DNA of 64,000 nt from Eutreptiella sp. 'Long Island Sound 2002'. Its lineage: Eukaryota; Euglenozoa; Euglenophyceae; Eutreptiales; Eutreptiaceae. The stretch is taken from NCBI GenBank assembly GCA_964036045.1, contig OZ038397.1, forward strand, positions 21,821,232 to 21,885,231, written 5' to 3'. The translations under genes were made by a program, and so were the position numbers. The notes under the pieces are model-generated. The model saw nothing but the letters and a program-made list of their open reading frames with translations, made no database searches and had not been told where the DNA came from. Positions 30,000 through 43,000 of this stretch are shown one piece after another; within the stretch, counting starts at the first letter, position 1; every line of letters begins with the position of its first letter.

Positions 30000-32327
30000 C
30001 ACATATGATTTGGATTCCAATCAATCAGGGGGTCGAACATATCCGAAGAGTCAGAGGGGAGTGTTCTGAAGAGTTATTCTCATCTAACCGCCCGAGGATG
30101 TCATGCTGGTTGGCACCACGGGATGGGGAGGAGCTGACCAGCCAGCCAGTGAAACATTCGGTAACTGCGATGGCAATGAACTCAAGGCAACATTTGGGAC
30201 TGAGCTGAGCGATGATTGTTTACCTGTGTCCTGGGGGTATATGGAAGCTCGGTATCCGGCGCTTCATTCCCTGGGGAACCGTCACTGGCTAGTTCCTGAA
30301 GAATGATGTGTCAGTGTCGTATTGCATAGGACTGCGCAACTGTGAGACCTCGTTTGTCGGATGTCATGTGCACCTCCTTTGTTCTGACCCGTTGCCCTCC
30401 TCTAAACCTCTAAAACTGTCCCCTCGAGGCGCTGTTGTGCGCTAAGTCCGTCCACAACGGAGCCCGTGCTGGCTGTTGTGCAAGGCCCTTGTCCCCTGCG
30501 GTGATCGGTACAGTGGCATCGTGTACAAACGGGTGCCACTGAAGTGGTGCATGACCGCGCTTCCGTGAAACGCTTCAAAGCCGTGCGGGCCACCTCACCA
30601 CCCCCACATGCCACAAAGGCACCCGTACAACCGGCAGAGGTGTTGCCCCCAGGGGTGTACACCAGAATGTATTTGTTTTTAGTCCGATGCTTGTTCGTAG
30701 GTCCCAGGGTCCTGAATTCTGCAATTTTGCTTATTTGCATTCTGTGCATTGCGTGATCAGCATCTATGCATGTCACATCTTTGGGCAACCTACAGCCAGC
30801 AACTGACCGGCCATGAATTCTACATACCATGCGCTGGTAAGCGTCGGGAGTGGTGTCCATCCCCCCCTCGGGGGGGGGGAGGGGGGCAACCGTCACTTGG
30901 CAACAGCCCCCCCCCTCCCCCGGGGGGGGGGGGGGGGTCGGACATGGGGGGGAGGGTGATGTCTTCAACGACTCAGAACCTCTGGGCTGAGGGGTTGAGG
31001 GGCTGCAGTAATGACGTGGCTGGAGGTGCAGGTCTGAGGGTGTACGTCGAGAACCAATTTCCGGCGAGGGGGGGGGGTCGGCAACCATCCCCTCGAGGAG
31101 CCGGAGCGACCGTTGCGCGCAGGAGGGCGATGGCAGAGTGGGGGAGGGGGGAGGGTTGGGATGCACAGTCAGAGATACCGCCCCAGCCTGCGGGGCCCCT
31201 GGCGGTCCTCCCGTGCAGGTGCACCATCATCGTGCACCGTTGACGCACCGTACAGGCACTCCCACCCCGGGAGAGGGGCCTTCATGGTAGTCCCCATGGG
31301 GCTCAGCCACCCAGAGTGCACAACGACCCCATAAGTCGCATCCGCCAGCCCCACTCGAAGCAGTTGTGCTTCAGGCTTCGGTCTTCGATGACTTACGATT
31401 CAGGGCACCCGATTGTTTGTCGTCTCTTTGGTCCGGCGCACCCTGTTCCCGAGTGTGCTCACCCACCGGGCGCACCCTCGCGCAGCTGCCCCCTCACAGT
31501 GCCCTGGCACAGCACTGCACTGCTCTACAAGTCATATTCATCCAACAGCTGTGTACTTCCTAAAAAGCTAAACAACAGAAAAGCTCTGAGCAAGGGTGAA
31601 AACAGAAGTTTGTTGCGAAACTTTGGTTTTGAAGGCGACCCTTTCGTTTTTACTGTTCTTCCCTTTTCGATGCCCCAGTGGCGTGGCAGTTCCTGACACT
31701 GCATGAGTGAATGACAGGCTACAGATGAGTTTCAAATATACGTCCCACCACCATTGGTGGTATGCGATCCAGGCATCGCACGGGACAACATATCTTGTAC
31801 TTACACTGTCATTACTGATCCGGCCCGTCTGGCCGAGCACTTACGATGAACTTGTGAGTCTGAGACAAAAAAAAACTTTGGTTTTGAAGGCGACCCTTCA
31901 CGGACGTGCTGGGGTGCGAAACAAAACCTGAACGTCGATTCTGCGGGATAGGAATGCATGCGATGCCGCTGTTGAATGTCCTGTATTCTGACGCCCATTC
32001 CTGCATAGCGAACACTTCTTTGCAGGCAGTGCAACCTTTTTTTCTGGTGCTACCGGAAGTGCTGAGACCCCATTTCAAGCCTCATTTTGCTCTTGGTATC
32101 ATGCGTTTTGGGCACATGAGGATGCTAATGATGGTGATCTATTTTGTTTGGGTGCATTTCTTTGGGTGCTCCTGGGTACACCATCAACGAACGTGCATGC
32201 ACGCCCATGGAGTGCAAAGCTGTCCCATGCCATACAGTAGACCGTTGCTATGTTCTGGCGGTAGGCGTAGCCCGCTTTTCATTTGTGCGGCGTGGCGTCT
32301 CCCTTCGACGCCGCCTGTGCACCACAG
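30000..32327. other. Remainder of intron 1 of the membrane-protein gene; no gene seen
   Basis: No coding sequence is supported. There are G runs near 30870 and 30920 and a short direct repeat (actttggttttgaaggcgac) at 31620 and 31876. Confidence 0.5.
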
Positions 32328-32634
32328 ATGCCGATGGACTTCTCCAAGTTCTCCACGTGGGTCGCGCTTGCGGATGGGATGTTGTCGTCCTGCACGTCGA
32401 TGAACTTCTTGCTGTGCGCCCTGAGCGACTACTCAATCCTGGACTCCCGGAAGCCGTTGCACCGCATTGCCATCGCCACGCTCTACGCCCTGATCTGCGT
32501 CGGATACATCCGCATGTTTCTCGGGCTCTGGATGACCGCGTGGGTGGTCCTGTATCTTCTGTTGACGGAGGTCGCAAGCGTCGGGTACGTCATTCTCAGT
32601 CTGCTGAGGATGTTCATAAAGAAGGACTTCACAG
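32328..32634 (+). CDS. Exon 2 of the multi-pass membrane protein gene
   Basis: The acceptor is CACCACAG; the exon begins in phase 0 with ATGCCGATGGAC and ends ACAG|GTACGA in phase 1. It encodes about 102 residues with three or four hydrophobic segments: WVALADGMLSSCTSMNFLLC, IAIATLYALICVGYI, and a long stretch LWMTAWVVLYLLLTEVA to VGYVILSLL, ending in a basic RMFIKKD turn. Both splice sites agree in phase with exons 1 and 3. Since the exon starts with ATG, a separate transcript from here is also possible. Confidence 0.7.
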
Positions 32635-33009
32635 GTACGAGCCCCGCGCGAGTTCCTGCAAACCTCCGCACATTTGAAAGTGCTGCCCGTGCACAATGAA
32701 GTGCTGCCCGTGCGCTAAGAAGCGCTGCCCGTGCGCAAAGAAGTGCTGCCCGTGCGCAAAGAAGTGCTGCACGCGCGCTGCTGTTGCGCCTGCGTCCCTG
32801 TGTGCACGTGGTGGCACAGAGAAGCCCAGGACCCCAAAACGTGCAGACAGTGCGGGGCGGTGTGCGTGAAGTTGCACGGGGAGGGGCATGTGCCGGGGCT
32901 TACGGTTGCCGAGGGGGCCGCGCACACGCCATGGCCGGGCACTTTGTGTGCAGCGGGACACCGTGGGCCCCGGGGGGGGGGGGGGATGGAGGAGCTGGGC
33001 ACCTGGGCC

Positions 33010-33171
33010 TCACGCACACGGAAACGCAGCGCGGCAGGATACGCCAACTACTGGGCGCCGCTGACGCGCAAACGGCACATCCCGCCACATCCAGCACAGC
33101 CCCAACACACCAACCACTGGGCTCCGCGACCGCGGAACGACACCAGCAGGAGCACCGGCCGCAGCGGCCGT
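33010..33171. repeat. Dispersed GC-rich repeat family, copy 3
   Basis: Shares the cacacggaaacgcagcg start and the actactgggcgccgctgac block with 16733-17050. It ends in gcagcggccg, where the tandem block begins shortly after. Confidence 0.85.
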
Positions 33172-33191
33172 CCGACATTGTTTGACCGAGA

Positions 33192-33908
33192 CCGCGCGCC
33201 TCGTTTAACGAGGCGCACGGGGGGGGGGGGTTGGCGCTAACGAGGCGCACGGGGGGGGTTGGCCGCTAACGAGGCGCAGGGGGGGGGGGGGGGTTGGCGC
33301 TAACGAGGCGCACGGGGGGGGGGGGGAGTTTGGCGCTAACGAGGCGGGGGGGTTCGAACGAGGCGCACGGGTGGGGGGGGGGGTGGCGCTAACGAGGCGC
33401 ACGGGGGGGGGGGGGGGGGTTGGCGCTAACGAGGCGCACGGGGGGGGGGGGGTTTGGCGCTAGCGAGGCGCGGGGGGGGGGGGGGGGAAGGGCGGTACTC
33501 ACACAAGGCGGTGCACACAAAAGGCGGTCTGTAGCCACCGCAGGAGTCTTGTTATTTAAGGGGCCACAGGCAAGGNNNNNNNNNNNNNNNNNNNNNNNNN
33601 NNNNNNNNNNNNNNNNNNNNNNNNNNNNNNNNNNNNNNNNNNNNNNNNNNNNNNNNNNNNNNNNNNNNNNNNNNNNNNNNNNNNNNNNNNNNNNNNNNNN
33701 NNNNNNNNNNNNNNNNNNNNNNNNNNNNNNNNNNNNNNNNNNNNNNNNNNNNNNNNNNNNNNNNNNNNNNNNNNNCGGGGGGGGGGGGGGGGGTTGGCGC
33801 TGACGAGGCGCACGGGGGGTTTGGCGCTAACGAGGCGCACGGGGGGGGGGAGTTTGGCGCTAACGAGGCGCACGTGGGGGGGGGGGGGGTTGGCGCTAAC
33901 GAGGCGCG
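33192..33908. repeat. GGCGCTAACGAGGCGCACGGG tandem block, broken by an assembly gap
   Basis: Units of about 35-40 bp, each a constant part (ggcgctaacgaggcgcacg) plus a G run of varying length (7-18), repeat at least eight times before the gap and four times after. The left edge begins with the perfect palindrome gcgcctcgttTaacgaggcgc type arms (33196-33216). The gap at 33576-33775 sits inside the block, so real copy number is unknown. A related gaacgaggcgcacca occurs at 47960, on the far side of the 25-bp satellite. Confidence 0.9.
33576..33775. other. Assembly gap (200 N)
   Basis: Exactly 200 N, a conventional placeholder; the true size is unknown. It lies in a G-rich tandem repeat that is hard to sequence. 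Confidence 1.
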
Positions 33909-34018
33909 CGCCTAGCCCGATTTGTGCCCCGTATAACGAGGCGCGCGGTTTCAGCCAAAAACTCCCGTCACACGGAGGGAAGAACAGGTGACTGTCCAGG
34001 GGCCCATGAAGCGGGGTC

Positions 34019-37000
34019 CAGCGCCCGGGTGGCGGGCTGGGCCGTGCGCCTGGGTGGTGGGCCGAGCTGTGAACCGAGGTGGCTGGCCGGGCCGCGCGTC
34101 TAGAGGGCAATCCGGGCCGCGCGTCTAGAGGGCAATCCGGGCCGCGCGTCTAGAGGGCAATCCGGGCCGCGCGACTAGAGGGCAATCCGGGCCGCGCAAC
34201 TAGAGGGCAATCCGGGCCGCGCGTCTAGAGGGCAATCCGGGCCGCGCGACTAGAGGGCAATCCGGGCCGCGCGACTAGCGGGCAATCCGGGCCGCGCGTC
34301 TAGAGGGCAATCTGGGCCGCGCGACTAGAGGGCAATCCGGGCCGCGCGTCTAGAGGGCAATCCGGGCCGCGCGACTAGAGGGCAATCCGGGCCGCGCGTC
34401 TAGAGGGCAATCCGGGCCGCGCCTCTAGAGGGCAATCCGGGCCGCGCGACTAGAGGGCAATCCGGGCCGCGCGTCTAGAGGGCAATCCGGGCCGCGAGTC
34501 TAGAGGGCAATCCGGGCCGCGCAACTAGAGGGCGATCCGGGCCGCGCGTCTAGAGGGCAATCCGGGCCGCGCGACTAGAGGGCCATCCGGGCCGCGCGTC
34601 TAGAGGGCAATCCGGGCCGCGCGACTAGAGGGCAATCCGGGCCGAGCGTCTAGAGGGCAATCCGGGCCGCGCGACTAGAGGGCAATCCGGGCCGCGCGTC
34701 TAGAGGGCAATCCGGGTCGCGCGACTAGAGGGCAATCCGGGCCGCGCGACTAGAGGGCAATCCGGGCCGCGCGACTAGAGGGCAATCCAGGCCGCGCGAC
34801 TAGAGAGCAATCCGGGCCGCGCGACTAGAGGGCAATCCAGGCCGCGCGTCTGAAGGGCAATCCGGGCCGCGCGTCTAGAGGGCAATCCGGGCCGCGCGAC
34901 TAGAGGGCAATCCGGGCCGCGCGACTAGAGGGCAATCCGGGCTGCGCGTCTAGAGGGCAATCCGGGCCGCGCGACTAGAGGGCCATCCGGGCTGCGCGTC
35001 TAGAGGGCAATCCGGGCCGCGTGTCTAGAGGGCAATCCGGGCCGCGCGTCTAGAGGGCAATCCGGGCCGCGCAACTAGAGGGCAATCCAGGCCGCGCGTC
35101 TGAAGGGCAATCCGGGCCGCGCGTCTAGAGGGTGATCCGGGCCGCGCGTCTAGCGGCTAATCCAGGCCGCGCGACTAGATGGTAATCCGGGCCGCGCGTC
35201 TAGAGGGCAATCCGGGCCGCGTGTCTGAAGGGCAATCCGGGCCGCGCGTCTAGAGGGTAATCCGGGCCGCGCGACTAGAGGGCAATCCGGGCCGCGCGTC
35301 TAGAGGGCAATCCGGGCCGCGCGTCTAGAGGGCAGTCCGGGCCGCGCGTCCAGAGGGCAATCCGGGGCGCGCGTCCAGAGGGCAATCTGGGCCGCGCATC
35401 TAGAGGGCAATCCGGGCCGCGCGACTAGAGGGCGATCCGGGCCGCGCGTCTAGAGGGCAATCCGGGCCGCGCGACTAGAGGGCAATCCGGGCCGCGCGTC
35501 TAGAGGGCAATCCGGGCCGCGCGACTAGAGGGCAATCCGGGCCGCGCGTCTAGAGGGCAATCCGGGCCGCGCGACTAGAGGGCAATCCGGGCCGCGCGTC
35601 TAGAGGGCAATCCGGGCCGCGCGTCTAGAGGGCAATCCAGGCCGCGTGTCCAAAGGGCAATCCGGGCCGTGCGACTAGAGGGCAATCCGGGCCGCGCGTC
35701 TAGAGGGCAATCCGGGCCGCGCGACTAGAGGGCAATCCGGGCCGCGCGTCTAGAGGGCAATCCGGGCCGCGCGTCTAGAGGGCAATCCGGGCCGCGCGTC
35801 TAGAGGGCAATCCGGGCCGCGCGTCTAGAGGGCAATCCGGGCCGCGCGTCTAGAGGGCAATCCGGGCCGCGCGACTAGAGGGCAATCCGGGCCGCCCGTC
35901 TAGAGGGCAATCCGGGCCGCGCGTCTAGAGGGCAATCCGGGCCGCGCGTCTAGAGGGCAATCCGGGCTGCGCGTCTAGAGGGCAATCCGGGCCGCGCGAC
36001 TAGAGGGCAATCCGGGCCGCGCGTCTAGAGGGCAATCCGGGCCGCGCGTCTAGAGGGCAATCCGGGCCGCGCGTCTAGAGGGCAATCCGGGCCGCGCGAC
36101 TAGAGGGCAATCCGGGCCGCGCGTCTAGAGGGCAATCCGGGCCGCGCGTCTAGAGGGCAATCCGGGCCGCGCGTCTAGAGGGCAATCCGGGCCGCACGAC
36201 TAGAGGGCAATCCGGGCCGCGCGTCTAGAGGGCAATCCGGGCCGCGCGTCTAGAGGGCAATCCGGGCCGCGCGTCTAGAGGGCAATCCGGGCCGCGCGAC
36301 TAGAGGGCAATCCGGGCTGCGCGTCTAGAGGGCAATCCGGGCCTCGCGACTAGAGGGCAATCCGGGCCGCGCGTCTAGAGGGCAATCCGGGCCGCGCGTC
36401 TAGAGGGCGGGCTGGGCCGTGCGACTAGAGGGCAATCCTGGCCGCGCGTCTAGAGGGCAATCCGGGCCGCGCGTCTAGAGGGCAATCCGGGCCGCGCGTC
36501 TAGAGGGCAATCCGGGCCACGCGACCAGAGGGCAAACCGGGCCGCGCGACTAGAGGGCAATCCGGGCCGCGCGTCTAGAGGGCAATCCGGGCCGCGCGTC
36601 TGAAGGGCAATCCGGGCCGCGCGTCTAGAGGGCAATCCGGGCTGCGAGACTAGAGGGCAATCCGGGCCTCGCGACTAGAGGGCAATCCGGGCCGCGCGTC
36701 TAGAGGGCAATCCGGGCCGCGCGACTAAAGGGCAATCCGGGCCGCGCTTCTGAAGGGCAATCCGGGCCGCGCGTCTAGAGGGCAATCCGGGCCGCGCGTC
36801 TAGAGGGCAATCCGGGCCGCGCGTCTAGAGGGCAATCCGGGCCGCGCGTCTAGAGGGCAATCCGGGCCGCGCGACTAAAGGGCAATCCGTGCCGCGCGTC
36901 TGAAGGGCAATCCGGGCCGCGCGTCTAGAGGGCAATCCGGGCCGCGCGTCTAGAGGGCAATCCGGGCCGCGCGTCTAGAGGGCAATCCGGGCCGCACGAC

Positions 37001-40000
37001 TAGAGGGCAATCCGGGCCGCCCGTCTAGAGGGCAATCCGGGCCGCGCGTCTAGAGGGCAATCCGGGCCGCGCGTCTAGAGGGCAATCCGGGCCGCGCGTC
37101 TAGAGGGCAATCCGGGCCGCGCGTCTAGAGGGCAATCCGGGCCGCGCGACTAGAGGGCAATCCGGGCCGCGCGTCTAGAGGGCAATCCGGGCCGCGCGAC
37201 TAGAGGGCAATCCGGGCCGCACGTCTAGAGGGCAATCCGGGCCGCGCGTCTAGAGGGCAATCCGGGCCGCTTGTCTGAAGGGCAATCCGGGCCGCGCGTC
37301 TAGAGGGCAATCCGGGCCGCGCGACTAGAGGGCAATCCGGGCCGCGCGTCTAGAGGGCAATCCGGGCCGCGTGTCTAGAGGGCAATCCGGGCCTCGCGTC
37401 TAGAGGGCAATCTGGGCCGCGCGACTAGAGGGCAATCCGGGCCGCGCGTCTACAGGGCAATCCGGACCGCGCGTCTAGAGGGCAATCCGGGCCGCGCGTC
37501 TAGAGGGCAATCCGGGCCGCGCGACTAGAGGGCGATCCGGGCCGCGCGTCTAGAGGGCAATCCGGGCCGCGCGACTAGAGGGCAATCCGGGCCGCGCGTC
37601 TAGAGGGCAATCCGGGCCGGGCGACTAGAGGACAGTTCCGGCCGCGCGTCTGAAGGGCAATCCGGGCCGCGCGTCTAGAGGGCAATCCGGGCCGCGCGTC
37701 TAGAGGGCAATCTGGGCCGCGCGACTAGAGGGCAATCCGGGCCGCGCGTCTAGAGGGCAATCCGGGCCGCGCGACTAGAGGGCAATCCGGGCCGCGCGTC
37801 TAGAGGGCAATCCGGGCCGCGCGTCTAGAGGGCAGTCCGGGCCGCGCGTCCAGAGGGCAATCCGGGGCGCGCGTCCAGAGGGCAATCTGGGCCGCGCATC
37901 TAGAGGGCAATCCGGGCCGCGCGACTAGAGGGCGATCCGGGCCGCGCGTCTAGAGGGCAATCCGGGCCGCGCGACTAGAGGGCAATCCGGGCCGCGCGTC
38001 TAGAGGGCAATCCGGGCCGCGCGACTAGAGGGCAATCCGGGCCGCGCGTCTAGAGGGCAATCCGGGCCGCGCGACTAGAGGGCAATCCGGGCCGCGCGTC
38101 TAGAGGGCAATCCGGGCCGCGCGTCTAGAGGGCAATCCAGGCCGCGTGTCCAAAGGGCAATCCGGGCCGTGCGACTAGAGGGCAATCCGGGCCGCGCGTC
38201 TAGAGGGCAATCCGGGCCGCGCGACTAGAGGGCAATCCGGGCCGCGCGTCTAGAGGGCAATCCGGGCCGCGCGTCTAGAGGGCAATCCGGGCCGCGCGTC
38301 TAGAGGGCAATCCGGGCCGCGCGTCTAGAGGGCAATCCGGGCCGCGCGTCTAGAGGGCAATCCGGGCCGCGCGTCTAGAGGGCAATCCGGGCCGCGCGAC
38401 TAGAGGGCAACCCGGGCCGCCCGTCTAGAGGGCAATCCGGGCCGCGCGTCTAGAGGGCAATCCGGGCCGCGCGTCTAGAGGGCAATCCGGGCTGCGCGTC
38501 TAGAGGGCAATCCGCGCCGCGCGTCTAGAGGGCAATCCGGGCCGCGCGTCTAGAGGGCAATCCGGGCCGCGCGTCTAGAGGGCAATCCGGGCCGCGCGTC
38601 TAGAGGGCAATCCGGGCCGCGCGACTAGAGGGCAATCCGGGCCGCGCGTCTAGAGGGCAATCCGGGCCGCGCGACTAGAGGGCAATCCGGGCCGCGCGTC
38701 TAGAGGGCAATCCGGGCCGCGCGACTAGAGGGCAATCCGGGCCGCACGACTAGAGGGCAATCCGGGCCGCGCGTCTAGAGGGCAATCCGGGCCGCGCGTC
38801 TAGAGGGCAATCCCGGCCGCGCGTCTAGAGGGCAATCCGGGCCGCGCGACTAGAGGGCAATCCGGGCTGCGCGTCTAGAGGGCAATCCGGGCCTCGCGAC
38901 TAGAGGGCAATCCGGGCCGCGCGTCTAGAGGGCAATCCGGGCCGCGCGTCTAGAGGGCGGGCTGGGCCGTGCGACTAGAGGGCAATCCGGGCCGCGCGTC
39001 TAGAGGGCAATCCGGGCCGCGCGTCTAGAGGGCAATCCGGGCCGCGCGTCTAGAGGGCAATCCGGGCCACGCGACCAGAGGGCAATCCGGGCCGCGCGAC
39101 TAGAGGGCAATCCGGGCCGCGCGTCTAGAGGGCAATCCGGGCCGCGCGTCTGAAGGGCAATCCGGGCCGCGCGTCTAGAGGGCAATCCGGGCTGCGAGAC
39201 TAGAGGGCAATCCGGGCCTCGCGACTAGAGGGCAATCCGGGCCGCGCGTCTAGAGGGCAATCCGGGCCGCGCGACTAAAGGGCAATCCGGGCCGCGCTTC
39301 TGAAGGGCAATCCGGGCCGCGCGTCTAGAGGGCAATCCGGGCCGCGCGTCTAGAGGGCAATCCGGGCCGCGCGTCTAGAGGGCAATCCGGGCCGCGCGTC
39401 TAGAGGGCAATCCGGGCCGCGCGACTAAAGGACAATCCGGGCCGCGCGTCTGAAGGGCAATCCGGGCCGCGCGTCTAGAGGGCAATCCGGGCCGCGCGTC
39501 TAGAGGGCAATCCGGGCCGCGCGTCTAGAGGGCAATCTGGGCCGCACGACTAGAGGGCAATCCGGGCCGCGCGTCTAGAGGGCAATCCGGGCCGCGCGTC
39601 TAGAGGGCAATCCGGGCCGCGCGTCTAGAGGGCAATCCGGGCCGCGCGTCTAGAGGGCAATCCGGGCCGCGCGTCTAGAGGGCAATCCGGGCCGCGCGTC
39701 TAGAGGGCAATCCGGGCCGCGCGACTAGAGGGCAATCCGGGCCGCGCGTCTAGAGGGCAATCCGGGCCGCGCGACTAGAGGGCAATCCGGGCCGCACGTC
39801 TAGAGGGCAATCCGGGCCGCGCGTCTAGAGGGCAATCCGGGCCGCTTGTCTGAAGGGCAATCCGGGCCGCGCGTCTAGAGGGCAATCCGGGCCGCGTGTC
39901 TAGAGGGCAATCCGGGCCGCGCGACTAGAGGGCAATCCGGGCCGCGCGTCTAGAGGGCAATCCGGGCCGCGTGTCTAGAGGGCAATCCGGGCCGCGCGAC

Positions 40001-43000
40001 TAGAGGGCAATCCGGGCCGCGCGACTAGAGGGCAATCCGGGCCGCGCGTCTAGAGGGCAATCCGGGCCGCGTGTCTAGAGGGCAATCCGGGCCTCGCGTC
40101 TAGAGGGCAATCTGGGCCGCGCGACTAGAGGGCAATCCGGGCCGCGCGTCTACAGGGCAATCCGGACCGCGCGTCTAGAGGGCAATCCGGGCTGCGCGTC
40201 TAGAGGGCAATCCGGGCCGCGCGACTAGAGGGCGATCCGGGCCGCGCGTCTAGAGGGCAGTCCGGGCCGCGCGACTAGAGGGCAATCCGGGCCGCGCGAA
40301 CAGAGGGCAATCCGGGCCGCGCGTCTAGAGGGCAATCCGGGCCGCGCGACTAGAGGGCAATCCGGGCCGCGCGACTAGAGGGCAATCCGGGCCGCGCGTC
40401 TAGAGGGCAATCCGGGCCGGGCGACTAGAGGACAGTTCCGGCCGCGCGTCTGAAGGGCAATCCGGGCCGCGCGTCTAGAGGGCAATCCGGGCCGCGCGTC
40501 TAGAGGGCAATCTGGGCCGCGCGACTAGAGGGCAATCCGGGCCGCGCGTCTAGAGGGCAATCCGGGCCGCGCGACTAGAGGGCAATCCGGGCCACACGAC
40601 TAGAGGGCAATCCGGGCCGCGCGACTAGAGGGCAATCCGGGCCGCGCGACTAGAGGGCAATCCGGGCCGCGCGACTAGAGGGCAACCCGGGCCGCGCGAC
40701 TAGAGGGCAATCCGGGCCGCGCGTCCAGAGGGCAATCCGGGCCGCGCGACTAGAGGGCAATCCGGGCCGCGCGTCTAGAGGGCAATCCGGGCCGCGCGTC
40801 TAGAGGGCAATCCGGGCCGCGCGTCTAGAGGGCAATCCGGGCCGCGCGTCTAGAGGGCAATCCGGGCCGCGCGACTAGAGGGCAATCCGGGCCGCGCGTC
40901 TAGAGGGCAATCCGGGCCGCGCGTCTAGAGGGCAATCCGGGCCGCGCGTCTGAAGGGCAATCCGGGCCGCGCGTCTAGAGGGCAATCCGGGCCGCGCATC
41001 TAGAGGGCAATCCGGGCCGCGCGTCTAGAGGGCAATCCGGGCCGCGCGTCTAGAGGGCAATCCGGGCCGCGCGACTAGAGGGCAATCCGGGCCGCGCATC
41101 TAGAGGACAGTTCGGGCCGCGCGACTAGAGGGCAATCCGGGCCGCGCGACTAGAGAGCAATCCGGGCCGCGCGTCTAGAGGGCAATCCGGGCCGCGCGAC
41201 TAGAGGGCAATCCGGGCCGCGCGTCTAGAGGGCAATCCGGGCCGCGCGTCTAGAGGGCAATCCGGGCCGCGCGTCTAGAGGGCAATCCGGGCCGCGCGAC
41301 TAGAGGGCAATCCGGGCCGCGCGTCTAGAGGGCAATCCGGGCCGCGCGACTAGAGGGCAATCCGGGCCGCGCGTCTAGAGGGCAATCCGGGCCGCGCGAC
41401 TAGAGGGCAATCCGGGCCGCTCGTCTGAAGGGCAATCCGGGCCGCGCGTCTAGAGGGCAATCCGGGCCGCGCGACTAGAGGGCAATCCGGGCCGCACGAC
41501 TAGAGGGCAATCCGGGCCGCGCGTCTAGAGGGCAATCCGGGCCGCGCGTCTAGAGGGCAATCCGGGCCGCGCGACTAGAGGGCAATCCGGGCCGCGCGTC
41601 TAGAGGGCAATCCGGGCCGCGCGTCTAGAGGGCAATCCGGGCCGCGCGTCTAGAGGGCAATCCAGGCCGCGCGACTAGAGGGCAATCCGGGCCGCGCGAC
41701 TAGAGGGCAATCCGGGCCGCGCGTCTAGAGGGCAATCCGGGCCGCGCGACTAGAGGGCAATCCGGGCCGCACGACTAGAGGGCAATCCGGGCCGCGCGTC
41801 TAGAGGGCAATCCGGGCCGCGCGTCTAGAGGGCAATCCGGGCCGCGCGTCTAGAGGGCAATCCGGGCCGCGTGTCTAGAGGGCAATCCGGGCCTCGCATC
41901 TAGAGGGCAATCCGGGCCGCGCGACTAGAGGGCAGTCCGGGCCGCGCGTCTAGAGGGCAATCCGGGCCGCGCGTCTAGAGGGCAATCCGGGCCGCGCGTC
42001 TAGAGGGCAATCCGGGCCGCGCGACTAGAGGGCAATCCGGGCCGCGCGACTAGAGGGCAATCCGGGCCTCGCGACTAGAGGGCAATCCGGGCCGCGCGTC
42101 TAGAGGGCAATCCGGGCCGGGCGACTAGAGGACAGTTCCGGCCGCGCGTCTGAAGGGCAATCCGGGCCGCGCGTCTAGAGGGCAATCCGGGCCGCGCGTC
42201 TAGAGGGCAATCTGGGCCGCGCGTCTAGAGGGCAATCCGGGCCGCGCGACTAGAGGGCAATCCGGGCCGCGCGACTAGAGGGCAATCCGGGCCACACGAC
42301 TAGAGGGCAATCCGGGCCGCGCGACTAGAGGGCAATCCGGGCCGCACGACTAGAGGGCAATCCGGGCCGCGCGACTAGAGGGCAATCCGGGCCGCGCGAC
42401 TAGAGGGCAATCCGGGCCGCGCGTCTAGAGGGCAATCCGGGCCGCGCGACTAGAGGGCAATCCGGGCCGCGCGTCTAGAGGGCAATCCGGGCCGCGCGTC
42501 TAGAGGGCAATCCGGGCCGCGCGTCTAGAGGGCAATCCGGGCCGCGCGTCTAGAGGGCAATCCGGGCCGCGCGTCTAGAGGGCAATCCGGGCCGCGCGAC
42601 TAGAGGGCAATCCGGGCTGCGCGTCTAGAGGGCAATCCGGGCCGCGCGACTAGAGGGCAATCCGGGCCGCGCGACTAGAGGGCAATCCGGGCCTCGCGAG
42701 TAGAGGGCAATCCGGGCCGCGCGTCTAGAGGGCAATCCGGGCTGCGCGTTTAGAGGGCAATCCGGGCCGCGCGACTAGAGGGCAATCCGGGCCTCGCGAC
42801 TAGAGGGCAATCCGGGCCGCGCGTCTAGAGGGCAATCCGGGCCGGGCGACTAGAGGACAGTTCCGGCCGCGCGTCTGAAGGGCAATCCGGGCCGCGCGTC
42901 TAGAGGGCAATCCGGGCCGCGCGTCTAGAGGGCAATCTGGGCCGCGCGTCTAGAGGGCAATCCGGGCCGCGCGACTAGAGGGCAATCCGGGCCGCACGAC

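Larger units (their letters stand above)
32635..34018. other. Left part of the giant intron 2; no gene
   Basis: Starts with four short GTGCTGCCCGTGCG-type repeats (32680-32775), continues with a dispersed-repeat copy (33010-33171), the GGCGCTAACGAGGCGC tandem block, and the assembly gap. No coding sequence was recognised. Confidence 0.6.

Noticed and set aside
36450-39185. Minus-strand open frames with a 25-residue period in the 25-bp satellite
   Set aside because: These are by-products of a unit that is not a multiple of three and lacks stops in some variants.
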